Source: an uncultured Helicobacteraceae bacterium
GTDB lineage: Bacteria > Campylobacterota > Campylobacteria > Campylobacterales > Sulfurimonadaceae
Assembly (NCBI GenBank): GCA_947311765.1
Contig: CAMZLS010000055.1
Coordinates: 1 to 35,421 of the forward strand
Reading direction: 5' to 3'
Length of the DNA stretch: 35,421 nucleotides
In this document: positions 19,594 to 27,213 of the stretch, one piece after another
Position numbering within the stretch: position 1 is the stretch's first letter
How the letters are laid out: every line of letters starts with the position of its first letter
Translations under genes and position numbers: made by a program
The notes under the pieces: generated by a model
What the model saw: the letters and a program-made list of their open reading frames with translations, nothing else
Databases searched by the model: none
What the model was told of the DNA's origin: nothing

Positions 19594-19622
19594 TCAAACA
19601 TAGAGAGACGGGAGATTGTCTA

Positions 19623-19721
19623 ATGTTAAAAAAACCATCAATAAGCATACAGACATTTGAGAAATACAAGATAAAAAAAGAGTTATATCTAGTTGGTATC
19701 AACTCGAAGGTAATAAAATAA
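19623..19721 (+). CDS. Possible 32-codon small protein ahead of the methyltransferase
   Basis: An ATG at 19623 preceded by GGGAG (eight-base spacing) opens a 32-codon frame beginning MLKKPSISIQTFEKY, basic and with no membrane segment, ending in TAA immediately before the TTG start of the methyltransferase. It is either a real small protein or a leader peptide coupling translation. A short inverted repeat TTTAGC/GCTAAA (19570-19590) lies upstream in the gap from ligA. Confidence 0.45.
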   Translation: MLKKPSISIQTFEKYKIKKELYLVGINSKVIK

Positions 19722-20363
19722 TTGCAGTGTACAATTTGCTATCAAAAAACAAAACACTACTTTGACTCTCAAATGCAGTGGGATTTTTATCACTGTGAGA
19801 GTTGTGAGTTTTTCTTTAAAGATCCTAAGCATTATCTTGATCATACAAAAGAGATAAAAGTTTATCAAAACCACAACAATACTTTTGAAGCGCCTGGTTA
19901 TGTGGAGATGTTTGAATCTTTTATAAGTGCAACATTTGAACCTCACCTAAAAGATATCAAAACTGTCTTAGAATTTGGTTGTGGACCAGGCCCTGTTTTT
20001 GCCAAGCTTTTGGAGATGAAAGGCTTACATGTAAGCAAATATGATAAGTTCTTTTTTCCAAAAAAAGTCTATGAAAATCAAAAATATGACCTTATTTCCA
20101 CTACTGAAGTGATGGAGCATATACAAAGCCCAAATGAGATAATGCAGTTTTTTCATCAACACTTAAACAAAAGTGGCTATCTCGCCATCATGACTCAATT
20201 TCACACCAACAAAGCAGATGAATTTTTAAACTGGTGGTACAGAAAAGACCCTACGCATATCTGTTTTTTCAGAGCAAATACTTTTGAAGTTCTAGCGCAA
20301 AAGTATGGTTTTAAAATTATTACATTTGATACGAAAAAAACTATCTTATTGCAGAAAATCTAA
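19722..20363 (+). CDS. SAM-dependent class I methyltransferase with N-terminal zinc ribbon
   Basis: 213 residues. Cys3/Cys6 and Cys25/Cys28 (CTIC and CESC) form a zinc ribbon. SAM motif I is VLEFGCGPGPVF near 83-94, followed by DLISTTEVMEHI, typical of the Methyltransf_11/23 group. The substrate is unknown; the zinc ribbon suggests binding to an rRNA or a protein. The start is a TTG directly after the small ORF, with AAGG ten bases upstream. A TTACATGTAA (20025) encodes LHVS. It converges on hypA with a 31-bp gap. Confidence 0.8.
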   Translation: MQCTICYQKTKHYFDSQMQWDFYHCESCEFFFKDPKHYLDHTKEIKVYQNHNNTFEAPGYVEMFESFISATFEPHLKDIKTVLEFGCGPGPVFAKLLEMKGLHVSKYDKFFFPKKVYENQKYDLISTTEVMEHIQSPNEIMQFFHQHLNKSGYLAIMTQFHTNKADEFLNWWYRKDPTHICFFRANTFEVLAQKYGFKIITFDTKKTILLQKI

Positions 20364-20394
20364 AATAACATAAAGATCGAATTCTTCGCTTAAT

Positions 20395-20736
20395 CTACTC
20401 CATTTCTAAACTCATTAAATACATATCTTCGCCATCAATCACTTCTATATCTACACTGCCACACTGCAAGCAAGTATAGTGAGTTTTCTCAATCTCGCTT
20501 ACCGCTCCGCACTCCTTACACCGTATTGTTAAAGGCTGAATATTCATCACAAATTCTGCAGAATCTGCAATGGTTTTCTCTTTAAAAGTATCAAAAGCAA
20601 CTTCAAGAAGATGAGGTTCAATTGCACTCATTGCGCCAAGTTTTGTTATAATTTTTGTTACTTTTGTTGCTTTATTTTCTTCGGCAATATTTTCTATTTG
20701 CTCTAAAAGTGCTTGTACGATACTATATTCATGCAT
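20395..20736 (-). CDS. hypA: Hydrogenase maturation nickel metallochaperone HypA
   Basis: 113 residues. The N-terminal MHE is the nickel site (His2), and the zinc site is C73-x2-C76 and C89-x2-C92. HypA passes Ni with HypB into the HydB precursor; in Helicobacter it also serves urease. It is the last gene of the hyp series, 33 bp after the hypX C-terminal reading frame. Confidence 0.95.
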   Translation of the reverse strand: MHEYSIVQALLEQIENIAEENKATKVTKIITKLGAMSAIEPHLLEVAFDTFKEKTIADSAEFVMNIQPLTIRCKECGAVSEIEKTHYTCLQCGSVDIEVIDGEDMYLMSLEME

Positions 20737-20769
20737 ACTGTTTTCCTAATATTAATAATCATTCATATT

Positions 20770-21707
20770 TTATGCTTTTAACCTTAATGGTGTCTGCCTT
20801 GGGCATATTTTATAGACAAATTCTGCTCTTAAAGTATGAAAACTACTCTTTTTATCCCAAAATTCTGGATACATTATCTCTATCTCTTGCTCTCTTGCAT
20901 TCTCTATCTCTCGCATATGTTCTTGAAGAAAGTCCTCTTTCTCCCATAAAAAATCGTGATATCTATCTTCGTCTTCCAAAAGCTTACATGTAAAGTTTTT
21001 TAACTTCTCTTGATAGTGCTCATTTTTATATACCGCATCTATCATTTTGATACTTTTTGCATACTCCGCACTGATTGGCAGACAGCTCTGTAGTAGCTCC
21101 TGTGCTTTTTGTTTTCCAACACGCTTAAGAAGTGTGTAGCTGTGATATTCGCTTCCACTAAGATCAAGAGTTTTATAGTGAGGGTTAAGCACAACGCCCT
21201 CTCTTGCTAGAATATAATCACAAGCAAGTGCCAAAAAAACACCACCCGCACCCGCATTTTTCTCCAAAGAGGCTACACTTATCACATCGTCTGCAAAAAG
21301 TATGCTTTTTACTAAATCATTCATAGCGTTAATATTACTCCAGCCATCTTCACCATTTTTTTTGCTATCTTCTAAGATGTTTAAGTGAATCCCATTGCTA
21401 AAAAAATCTAATCCACCCATCAACACCACAACTTTAGCTTGGGTTTTTACATACTCAAAAGCGTATTTTAATTTCATGCATTTATCACTGCTAAAAGCAC
21501 CATTGTGAAAATTAAAGTGCAAATAAGCAACTTCCTCTTTATATTCACAAGATATCTCATAAAAAGTTTGATAACTTCTGTCAAATATCGATGGAAGTCT
21601 CTCCTCTTTTATTCCTTTGATGCGTTCTTTTAAGACATAAGTTGCAGGAAGCTTAAAGCGATGAGGCTCTTTTAAATGGCTTATCCATAGCGCACCATAA
21701 TCGTTCC
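20770..21707 (-). pseudogene. hypX: HypX C-terminal part (enoyl-CoA hydratase-like domain), out of frame with its N-terminus
   Basis: From the NDYGALWISHLK stretch near 21707 to the stop at 20770 this frame encodes about 311 residues of the C-terminal half of HypX/HoxX: a crotonase-fold domain with VVVLMGGLDFFSNGIHLN, KNAGAGGVFLALACDYI and RVGKQKAQELL, then a C-terminal extension. In HypX this half removes CO from formyl-CoA to supply the active-site carbonyl. The open frame runs upstream to a GTG at 21795, but those first 30 residues are a shadow of the N-terminal gene. The break from the N-terminal frame is at about 21703-21712 and needs a one-base correction. Confidence 0.85.
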
Positions 21708-22412
21708 TATACAGATAGCTCCATCTCGTTTTGCTAAAATCTCTTTGGGTTTGCCTCTTAATTTTTCTTCTCGCCAAGCACCATAAAGATAGCACCTCAC
21801 ACCTAGAATCTCATCCAAAACACCAGGGTGACTATCGCTCATATGAATTTTTTTGAGTATATCTTGTGTAGTCTCTCTCTGCCAATCTATCTGGCGATCT
21901 TTTTGATTCAGTTGTAAATGCATCGGTTTTGAAAGTTGCGCCAAGGGGGTAAAATTGCTGTTTTGTATATTTTTTAAAAGTGTTTCGATTGCTTTGAGTG
22001 AGGCTCTGTTTAGCTCATTTCTATATAAAGAGGACTTATAAGTATTTCTCATCTGAAAAAACTCTTGTGCATAGATAGCACCACTATCAAACTCATCATC
22101 TGCTTTTAAATAGACAAGACCCCACTCTCGCCTCTCCTCTCTCAGAGCGTTATCAAGAGAGTACGCCCCTCTATCTCCTTGTACTCCTGGATGGAGTATA
22201 AAAGTTGTGTACTTTTCATACAGTGCTTGAGGGACAAATTTTTTCAGATATGGGCAGATAATGGCATTGGGAGCGAAAGCTTCTATCTCCTTAGTAATCT
22301 GCATTTCATCTATAAAAAAGACTACATCAACACTTATTTTTCTATCTTTTAGATAGGTATATGCAAGCTGTGAAGTTGAATTAAAAGCAGTTACAAGTAA
22401 GCTTATCTTCAT
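21681..22412 (-). pseudogene. hypX: HypX N-terminal part (formyl-transferase-like domain), ends by frameshift
   Basis: 243 residues, of which about 235 are HypX sequence: the hydroxymethyl/formyl-tetrahydrofolate-binding domain (FILHPGVQGDRGAYSLDNAL, GAIYAQEFF, the HPG catalytic-type motif, and REEKLRGKPKEILAKRDGAI). The frame then leaves the family sequence after AICIGT and stops within eight codons. Joined by a one-base shift, the two parts give about 546 residues, the expected HypX length. No standard slippery heptamer is seen, so mutation or a sequencing error is more likely than programmed shifting. Starts at an ATG three bases after hypE. Confidence 0.85.
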
Positions 22413-22415
22413 TTT

Positions 22416-23414
22416 TTAGCAGATCCTAGGCAATAGCTCTCCTGTTGGAGTATCTAAGAAACGTTTTGTTCCGTATGAGCTTAAAAGTATCACTCGCCCA
22501 TCATATTGATGTGTTACATCAGCTATCTTTAGCGCATTTGATGAGTTTTCAAAGCTGTGTAAAACTTCAAGGGCTTTAGCTTCATCCTCTTTTTTTATAG
22601 CAAGAACAAAAGTTCCTTCATTGGCGAGACTAACTGCTTCAAAACCAAGTATCTCGCATATTCCAGAGACCTCAGCAGAGACAGGGATACTCTCTTCTTG
22701 CACCTCTATGCAGATATTGGACTGTTTTGCCCACTCATTTAAAACGGCGCTAACACCGCCTCTTGTAGCATCTCGTAAGGCTGTGATTTGAACATCAGCT
22801 TCTATGAGTGCTTGAACTTGGTGCGTCAAAGAGGCACAATCACTTTTGAGTGTTGTGGAGAGTTCTATCCCCTCACGCGCTGCAAAGATCGTAGCACCGT
22901 GAGAGCCGAGGTCACGACTGACTAAAATCACATCCTCTTGGCTGATACTGTTTGAACTGATACCATGTTTTTGTATCTCACCGATACCTGTAGTGTTTAT
23001 AAAAATCTTATCAACACTCCCACGAGGAACAACTTTTGTATCACCGCTCACGATAATAGCACCATTGTTTTCAAGCTCATGTTTCATACTTCGCACTATC
23101 TTTTCAAGTTCACGAGTCGCAAAACCCTCTTCTATGATAACGCTACATGTAAGATATTTCGGTTTCGCACCCATCATGGCTAAATCATTACATGTACCAC
23201 AAATCGCAAGCTTTCCAATATCACCACCTGGAAAAAAGAGAGGACTTACAGTAAAACTATCAGTAGAAAACGCCAACTCCCCACCATGAATAACTGCTGC
23301 ATCTTCACTCTGTGAGAGTATCTCATTTTCAAATGCCTTATAAAAAATCTTAGTGATTAATTCATTATTCTCTTCACCACCATTTCCCATGGCTAGGGTT
23401 ATCTGTTTGTTCAT
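22416..23414 (-). CDS. hypE: Hydrogenase maturation protein HypE (thiocyanate-forming)
   Basis: 332 residues of the AIR-synthase/PurM fold. It dehydrates the carbamoyl group that HypF places on its C-terminal cysteine to give the cyanide ligands. The essential tail P-R-I-C with Cys332 last is present, as are SGDTKVVPRG and ALRDATRGG of the ATP site. AGGAC precedes the ATG. It starts seven bases after the toxin gene stop, so it probably shares a transcript with the toxin-antitoxin cassette. Confidence 0.96.
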   Translation of the reverse strand: MNKQITLAMGNGGEENNELITKIFYKAFENEILSQSEDAAVIHGGELAFSTDSFTVSPLFFPGGDIGKLAICGTCNDLAMMGAKPKYLTCSVIIEEGFATRELEKIVRSMKHELENNGAIIVSGDTKVVPRGSVDKIFINTTGIGEIQKHGISSNSISQEDVILVSRDLGSHGATIFAAREGIELSTTLKSDCASLTHQVQALIEADVQITALRDATRGGVSAVLNEWAKQSNICIEVQEESIPVSAEVSGICEILGFEAVSLANEGTFVLAIKKEDEAKALEVLHSFENSSNALKIADVTHQYDGRVILLSSYGTKRFLDTPTGELLPRIC

Positions 23415-23421
23415 TTTCGTC

Positions 23422-23769
23422 CTACATTAAGTTACAAATTTTCTCTTTAAGTTGTGTAAACTCATTGTCAGTTAGTTGAGTTATCAGCCCTTTATTTACA
23501 AGCACATTATCAAAATCAAGTGTACAAATCCAATTGGCTATGATAAAGCTATCTCTTTCGAGTCTATCTCGTGATTGAATTTTCATTCTGAAATCATCTT
23601 CTATTGCTACAGACGAGAGTGGTACTACCAAAACTTGTTGATATGTCTTTTTTTCTATAGTTCGATTAAGAAAATTATTTTGCATCACAACAGCTGGGCG
23701 GATTTTTCCAAGTTCAGAGTTATACTTTTTTTTAAAATCAACAAGATATATATCCCCCTGTCGAATCAT
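23422..23769 (-). CDS. PemK/MazF-family endoribonuclease toxin
   Basis: 115 residues, matching MazF/PemK length. The family core is visible: RQGDIYLVDF at the start, GKIRPAVVMQNN with R24 at the catalytic-arginine position, and VVPLSS with the conserved Ser/Thr. Such toxins cut mRNA at short sequences and stop growth unless bound by antitoxin. Its ATG overlaps the antitoxin stop by 4 bp (ATGA). It sits inside the hyp operon between hypD and hypE. Confidence 0.85.
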   Translation of the reverse strand: MIRQGDIYLVDFKKKYNSELGKIRPAVVMQNNFLNRTIEKKTYQQVLVVPLSSVAIEDDFRMKIQSRDRLERDSFIIANWICTLDFDNVLVNKGLITQLTDNEFTQLKEKICNLM

Positions 23770-24032
23770 AATCTCTCTCCAATCTCTGCTATAGCTTCAT
23801 CAAAAATTCCTGCAAACTCTTTTTGTGACGCTTCTAAACCTGCCGCATTTTTTTGATACCACTTCCTATACTCAAGCTCTTCAATCATATCTTTTATATA
23901 AGGCAGATCCTTAGCGGAGATAAAGACCCCCTTTACCTCGTTTGTCTTTTTATTGATAATTTCTGCAACATCATCAAGATTGTCTAAAATTGATGGTTTT
24001 TTTACCAATTCTGATATGGAAATAGTTTTCAT
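23766..24032 (-). CDS. Phd/YefM-like antitoxin
   Basis: 88 residues. The first 50 (MKTISISELVKKPSILDN and the GVFISAKDL segment) resemble the Phd/YefM DNA-binding domain, and the acidic, helical C-terminus (EFAGIFDEAIAEIGERL) would wrap the toxin. It has the strongest Shine-Dalgarno in the region (AGGAG), as expected for an antitoxin made in excess. A Phd-like antitoxin paired with a MazF-fold toxin is a mixed pairing rather than the classical MazE-MazF. Confidence 0.75.
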   Translation of the reverse strand: MKTISISELVKKPSILDNLDDVAEIINKKTNEVKGVFISAKDLPYIKDMIEELEYRKWYQKNAAGLEASQKEFAGIFDEAIAEIGERL

Positions 24033-24067
24033 ATTATCATCTCCTATTTTTATATAGGATAATTATA
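24033..24067 (-). promoter_or_regulatory. Toxin-antitoxin promoter and candidate operator
   Basis: The 35-bp gap after the hypD stop holds, on the minus strand, TATAAT (24062-24067) directly after the hypD TGA and then an inverted repeat TCCTAT/ATAGGA (24042-24047 and 24054-24059) that covers the antitoxin Shine-Dalgarno. This arrangement suits autoregulation by the antitoxin. The -35 would lie in the hypD end (TTACAA with a long 19-base spacer) and is weak. Confidence 0.5.
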
Positions 24068-25213
24068 TCATATTAAGTTCCCATATTTGTAATATGCTGC
24101 GCATGCTCCCTCACTGCTTACCATACAGCTCCCAAGTGGAGACTGTGGTTTACAAGCAGTACCAAAAATAGTACACTCTTGTGGCTTTGCCATGCCTCGA
24201 AGTATATCTCCACAGATACAGAGTTTATGGTCTTCTATCTCCTCTTTTGGGAGAATATCTGCATATATTTTCTCTGCGTCTAAGTGAGCAAATATATCTT
24301 TGAGTTTATACCCACTCTTAGCAACATTGCCTAAGCCACGCCATTTAAAAAGACTTGCTTTTTCAAAGTATTTCTCTATCAGTGTTTGTGCTTTGAGGTT
24401 GCCATCATGCGAAACAAGACGCTTATACTCTATCTCAAGTTCGCAGCGTCCTTCATTAAACTGTTTAACTATCATCAAAATAGCTTCCATTACATCCACA
24501 GGTTCAAATCCCGCTACAACAACGGGGCGATTATACTCACGAGGAAATTTTTCGTATATTTTACTTCCCGTAATGACACTCACATGACTCGGGCCTAAAA
24601 AAGCATCAATACGGTTATTGTAAGAGTCCACATGCTCATCACGAGAATCTATCAACTCTACCATCACCTCAGGCACAGTAACATGGTTGATATGAAAAAA
24701 TATATTTTTTATATCTCTTTTTATAACTATATCTATCAAAGAGGTTGTCATAGGCGTTGTAGTCTCAAAGCCTATGGCAAAAAAGATTATCTTTTTTTCT
24801 GGATTTTCTTTGGCAATTTTAAGTGCGTCTAGGGGGGAGTAGATAAAACGCACATCTGCCCCTTTTGCACGCGCATCTTGCAAACTACCTCGACTCCCTG
24901 GAACCTTTATCATATCGCCTAAAGTAACCAAGATAGTATCTTCAAGTTCAGCCAAGATATAAGCATGATCAATACGCTCTTTTGGCATGATACAGACAGG
25001 ACAGCCAGGACCATGGATAAAGTTGATATTATCAGGTAAAAGTTGCGGGAGTCCAAACTTCATAATAGAGTGGGTATGTCCACCACACACTTCCATAATA
25101 TTGATAGGGCGTATCAGTTTTGTTGCTTCTTGCTTAATAAGTTTTGCAAAGCCAGCTATTACTTCTGGATTGCGAAAACCATCATAAAGGTCTTTTAATT
25201 GTAACTCAGACAT
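24068..25213 (-). CDS. hypD: Hydrogenase maturation protein HypD
   Basis: The [4Fe-4S] scaffold that, with HypC, assembles Fe(CN)2CO. Family cysteines are all visible: EVCGGHTHSIMK, GPGCPVC, and the C-terminal CICGDILRG, CTIFGTACKPQSPLGSC and SSEGAC. From the ATG at 25213 it has 381 residues; another ATG at 25234 would add seven residues. Neither has a well-spaced Shine-Dalgarno, and both overlap the end of hypC, so translation is probably coupled. Ends immediately before the toxin-antitoxin promoter. Confidence 0.95.
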   Translation of the reverse strand: MSELQLKDLYDGFRNPEVIAGFAKLIKQEATKLIRPINIMEVCGGHTHSIMKFGLPQLLPDNINFIHGPGCPVCIMPKERIDHAYILAELEDTILVTLGDMIKVPGSRGSLQDARAKGADVRFIYSPLDALKIAKENPEKKIIFFAIGFETTTPMTTSLIDIVIKRDIKNIFFHINHVTVPEVMVELIDSRDEHVDSYNNRIDAFLGPSHVSVITGSKIYEKFPREYNRPVVVAGFEPVDVMEAILMIVKQFNEGRCELEIEYKRLVSHDGNLKAQTLIEKYFEKASLFKWRGLGNVAKSGYKLKDIFAHLDAEKIYADILPKEEIEDHKLCICGDILRGMAKPQECTIFGTACKPQSPLGSCMVSSEGACAAYYKYGNLI

Positions 25214-25496
25214 CTCTTTGAGGGCAGTTATCATCCTCTTGCACTAACTGCCGTCGATCCTCTTCATCAAGTTTTTCTAAAATTTCATTATACACCTTAA
25301 GCGATTCCAAGGCATCTTCCTCGTCTATTTTATTCATAACAAAACCGATATGAAGCAGAACATAATCCCCAATTTTTACATCGCCTTCTTCCATAAGGTC
25401 TAAGCCTGCTTCGCGTGTAACCCCCATGGTATCAACTGTAGCAACATTTCTCTCTAAATCTACTTTCACAACCTTACTAGGAATAGATAAACACAT
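25206..25496 (-). CDS. hypC: Hydrogenase maturation chaperone HypC
   Basis: 96 residues. The N-terminal M-C-L-S-I-P motif carries the essential Cys2 that holds the Fe(CN)2CO unit with HypD and delivers it to HydB. GDYVLLHIGFVMNKID is the usual OB-fold end. The C-terminal 25 residues are unusually acidic and polar. It begins one base after the hypB stop. Confidence 0.95.
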   Translation of the reverse strand: MCLSIPSKVVKVDLERNVATVDTMGVTREAGLDLMEEGDVKIGDYVLLHIGFVMNKIDEEDALESLKVYNEILEKLDEEDRRQLVQEDDNCPQRDV

Positions 25497-25497
25497 C

Positions 25498-26280
25498 TTA
25501 ATTTCTCATCTTTCTTTTAAATTCTATCCAATCAACTACTCTCTGGATTGAAGCATTATCTTTGATATTTAACTCTAAAATATCTACATTTGGCTTGATT
25601 TTTCTCGCCTCTTTTTTCTCATGCTCTATATCATAATCAAAATGTTCAACAAGATCCATTTTTGTAATCAATATTAAATCAGCTTGGCGAAACATTACAG
25701 GATATTTTTCTATCTTATCGCTTCCTTCTGGAACAGAAACAAGAACTATGTTTAGGTGGCTACCAACATCGTAAGAAGCTGGACAGACTAGGTTGCCAAC
25801 ATTTTCTATAAAACAGACATCTATCTCTTTAAGAGGCATATCATGCAAGCCTTTATGCACCATAAATGCATCCAAATGACAAGCTGAACCCGTCTGTATC
25901 TGATAAGCAGGAATACCTTTTGCCTTAATGCGATCTGCATCACGAGAGGTCTCTAAATCACCCTCAATCACACCAAATTTAAAATCCGCAACATCAGCCA
26001 TATATTCAAGAAGTGTCGTCTTTCCACTGCCTGGTGAACTCATAAGATTAATACATAAGACATCGTTTTTATCAAAATGGGCACGATTATGCCCTGCCTC
26101 GTGATTGTTCTTATCTAATATCTTTGTGATAACACTTATCGTTTTTTTATCGTTAAGTTGTGGGTTATGATGCAAGGTCTCATGAGCCGCTTGGTGCTCG
26201 TGAGAGTGGTCATGATGGTGATGACTCTCCTTAACTTCTGAATCTGTTTGTGTTATACTACATCCGCAATCTGCACACAT
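25498..26280 (-). CDS. hypB: Hydrogenase nickel incorporation GTPase HypB
   Basis: 260 residues. Both nickel features are present at the N-terminus: the CxxCGC site (C2, C5, C7) and a His-rich stretch (about residues 20-38) for nickel storage. The G1 P-loop SSPGSGKTT is near 81-89, with GDLETSRDADRI and the G4 ITKMD. GTP hydrolysis drives Ni transfer with HypA. AAAGGA precedes the ATG. It is the first gene of the hypBCD segment; the upstream gap to the divergent transposase-like gene must contain its promoter. Confidence 0.96.
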   Translation of the reverse strand: MCADCGCSITQTDSEVKESHHHHDHSHEHQAAHETLHHNPQLNDKKTISVITKILDKNNHEAGHNRAHFDKNDVLCINLMSSPGSGKTTLLEYMADVADFKFGVIEGDLETSRDADRIKAKGIPAYQIQTGSACHLDAFMVHKGLHDMPLKEIDVCFIENVGNLVCPASYDVGSHLNIVLVSVPEGSDKIEKYPVMFRQADLILITKMDLVEHFDYDIEHEKKEARKIKPNVDILELNIKDNASIQRVVDWIEFKRKMRN

Positions 26281-26316
26281 ATGTTAATATCCTTTTTTAT
26301 GCAAAAAGTATATTTT

Positions 26317-26357
26317 GTACCAACTACTACTGAAACGAATTCAGCAGTTATAAGTAC
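26317..26357. promoter_or_regulatory. Dyad-rich element upstream of hypB
   Basis: In the roughly 200-bp divergent gap, CTGAA (26330-26334) and TTCAG (26340-26344) pair around a five-base loop, flanked by AACT/AGTT and GTAC/GTAC in nested, slightly offset order. It lies 37-77 bp upstream of the hypB ATG. It could be an operator or a 5' UTR hairpin. A TATACT at 26412-26417 may serve as -10 for the divergent gene. Otherwise I see only AT-rich sequence in this gap. Confidence 0.3.
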
Positions 26358-26486
26358 TCTTCTTGCATTTGTTTTATCTATTAAAAACTCTTTATTCAAT
26401 TTTAAAAGATTTTATACTATATTATGTAAAAAGAAGATAAAAAACAGCATTTCTTCTATAATTTTGGGACTAGAAATTTGCAGTGG

Positions 26487-27179
26487 ATGAAAAGATGTTT
26501 GTATTGCAACAGTAGAGTATATAAACTTAGCAACAATAACATAAAATGCTCTACATGTAAGCGAAAGCTCTCTATCGAAAAAACAAACAAAACTCTCTTT
26601 CTGCTCCAATGTTTTATACAAAATAAAAGTGCTCTTGAAGCTTCAAAACTTTATTATATCTCTTACATCAGCGTTAAAAACTATTATCATAACTTTCGAG
26701 CACTGTGCGCTATGATAAGTGAAGAAATTTATATTCAAATTCAAGGCAAATGCGTGGAATATGAAGAGTATTTTTATTTGGAAAAATCTAAAAAAAATAG
26801 AAAAAGTGCTATATTTGATGCGCATAATTTTTTAACTTTTGATTATGATAGCTATATCTATACACTTGTACTGCCTTCTCTTGAAAAGTACAAAACACAG
26901 CTTATTCATGACAAACCCGAAGATTTCTATCTGAAAGAATTTAGTAAGTTCAAAAGAAAAAGCAAAATAATTAAAGTCTCTAAGCGTCATAATGTCATAG
27001 TAGAATTTTGGGATTACTTTGAAGAAAACATTGCACTTTACAAGGGAGTCTCAAATGAATATTTTGTTTACTATCTCAAGGAGTTTGAGTTTAAATTTAA
27101 TTACAACAAAGAAGACGCTTTCAAGCTACTTTTGAAAAATTATTACAAAAATGAAAAATTTAGTAACTCAAAGCCTTGA
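26487..27179 (+). CDS. IS1595-like transposase-derived protein, probably inactive or domesticated
   Basis: About 230 residues. A zinc ribbon (CLYC and CSTC) opens the protein, then a helix-turn-helix-like segment. The end resembles IS1595 transposases (VEFWDYFEENIALYKGVSNE then YLKEFEFKFN; family FW-x-x-x-K-x-x-x-x-x-x-x-G-V then LKE-x-EFRFN). The DDE catalytic core is eroded: the expected first Asp-Glu region reads YEEYFYLEK, and no convincing second Asp is seen. The ATG at 26487 or a TTG at 26478 may start it. No terminal inverted repeats or target duplication are apparent. It lies against the flow of the hyp genes, between hypB and hypF. It could be a remnant or a recruited DNA-binding protein. 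Confidence 0.65.
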   Translation: MKRCLYCNSRVYKLSNNNIKCSTCKRKLSIEKTNKTLFLLQCFIQNKSALEASKLYYISYISVKNYYHNFRALCAMISEEIYIQIQGKCVEYEEYFYLEKSKKNRKSAIFDAHNFLTFDYDSYIYTLVLPSLEKYKTQLIHDKPEDFYLKEFSKFKRKSKIIKVSKRHNVIVEFWDYFEENIALYKGVSNEYFVYYLKEFEFKFNYNKEDAFKLLLKNYYKNEKFSNSKP

Positions 27180-27213
27180 TAGCACTGTAGTCTTTGACAA
27201 CTCTATACTATTT

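Noticed and set aside
20364-20394. Terminator between the methyltransferase and hypA
   Set aside because: CGAA/TTCG with a three-base loop is too small and lacks a T-tract.
21681-21795. Programmed ribosomal frameshift or a genuine overlapping second gene in hypX
   Set aside because: No slippery heptamer, and the first 30 residues of the downstream frame resemble nothing and shadow the N-terminal domain.
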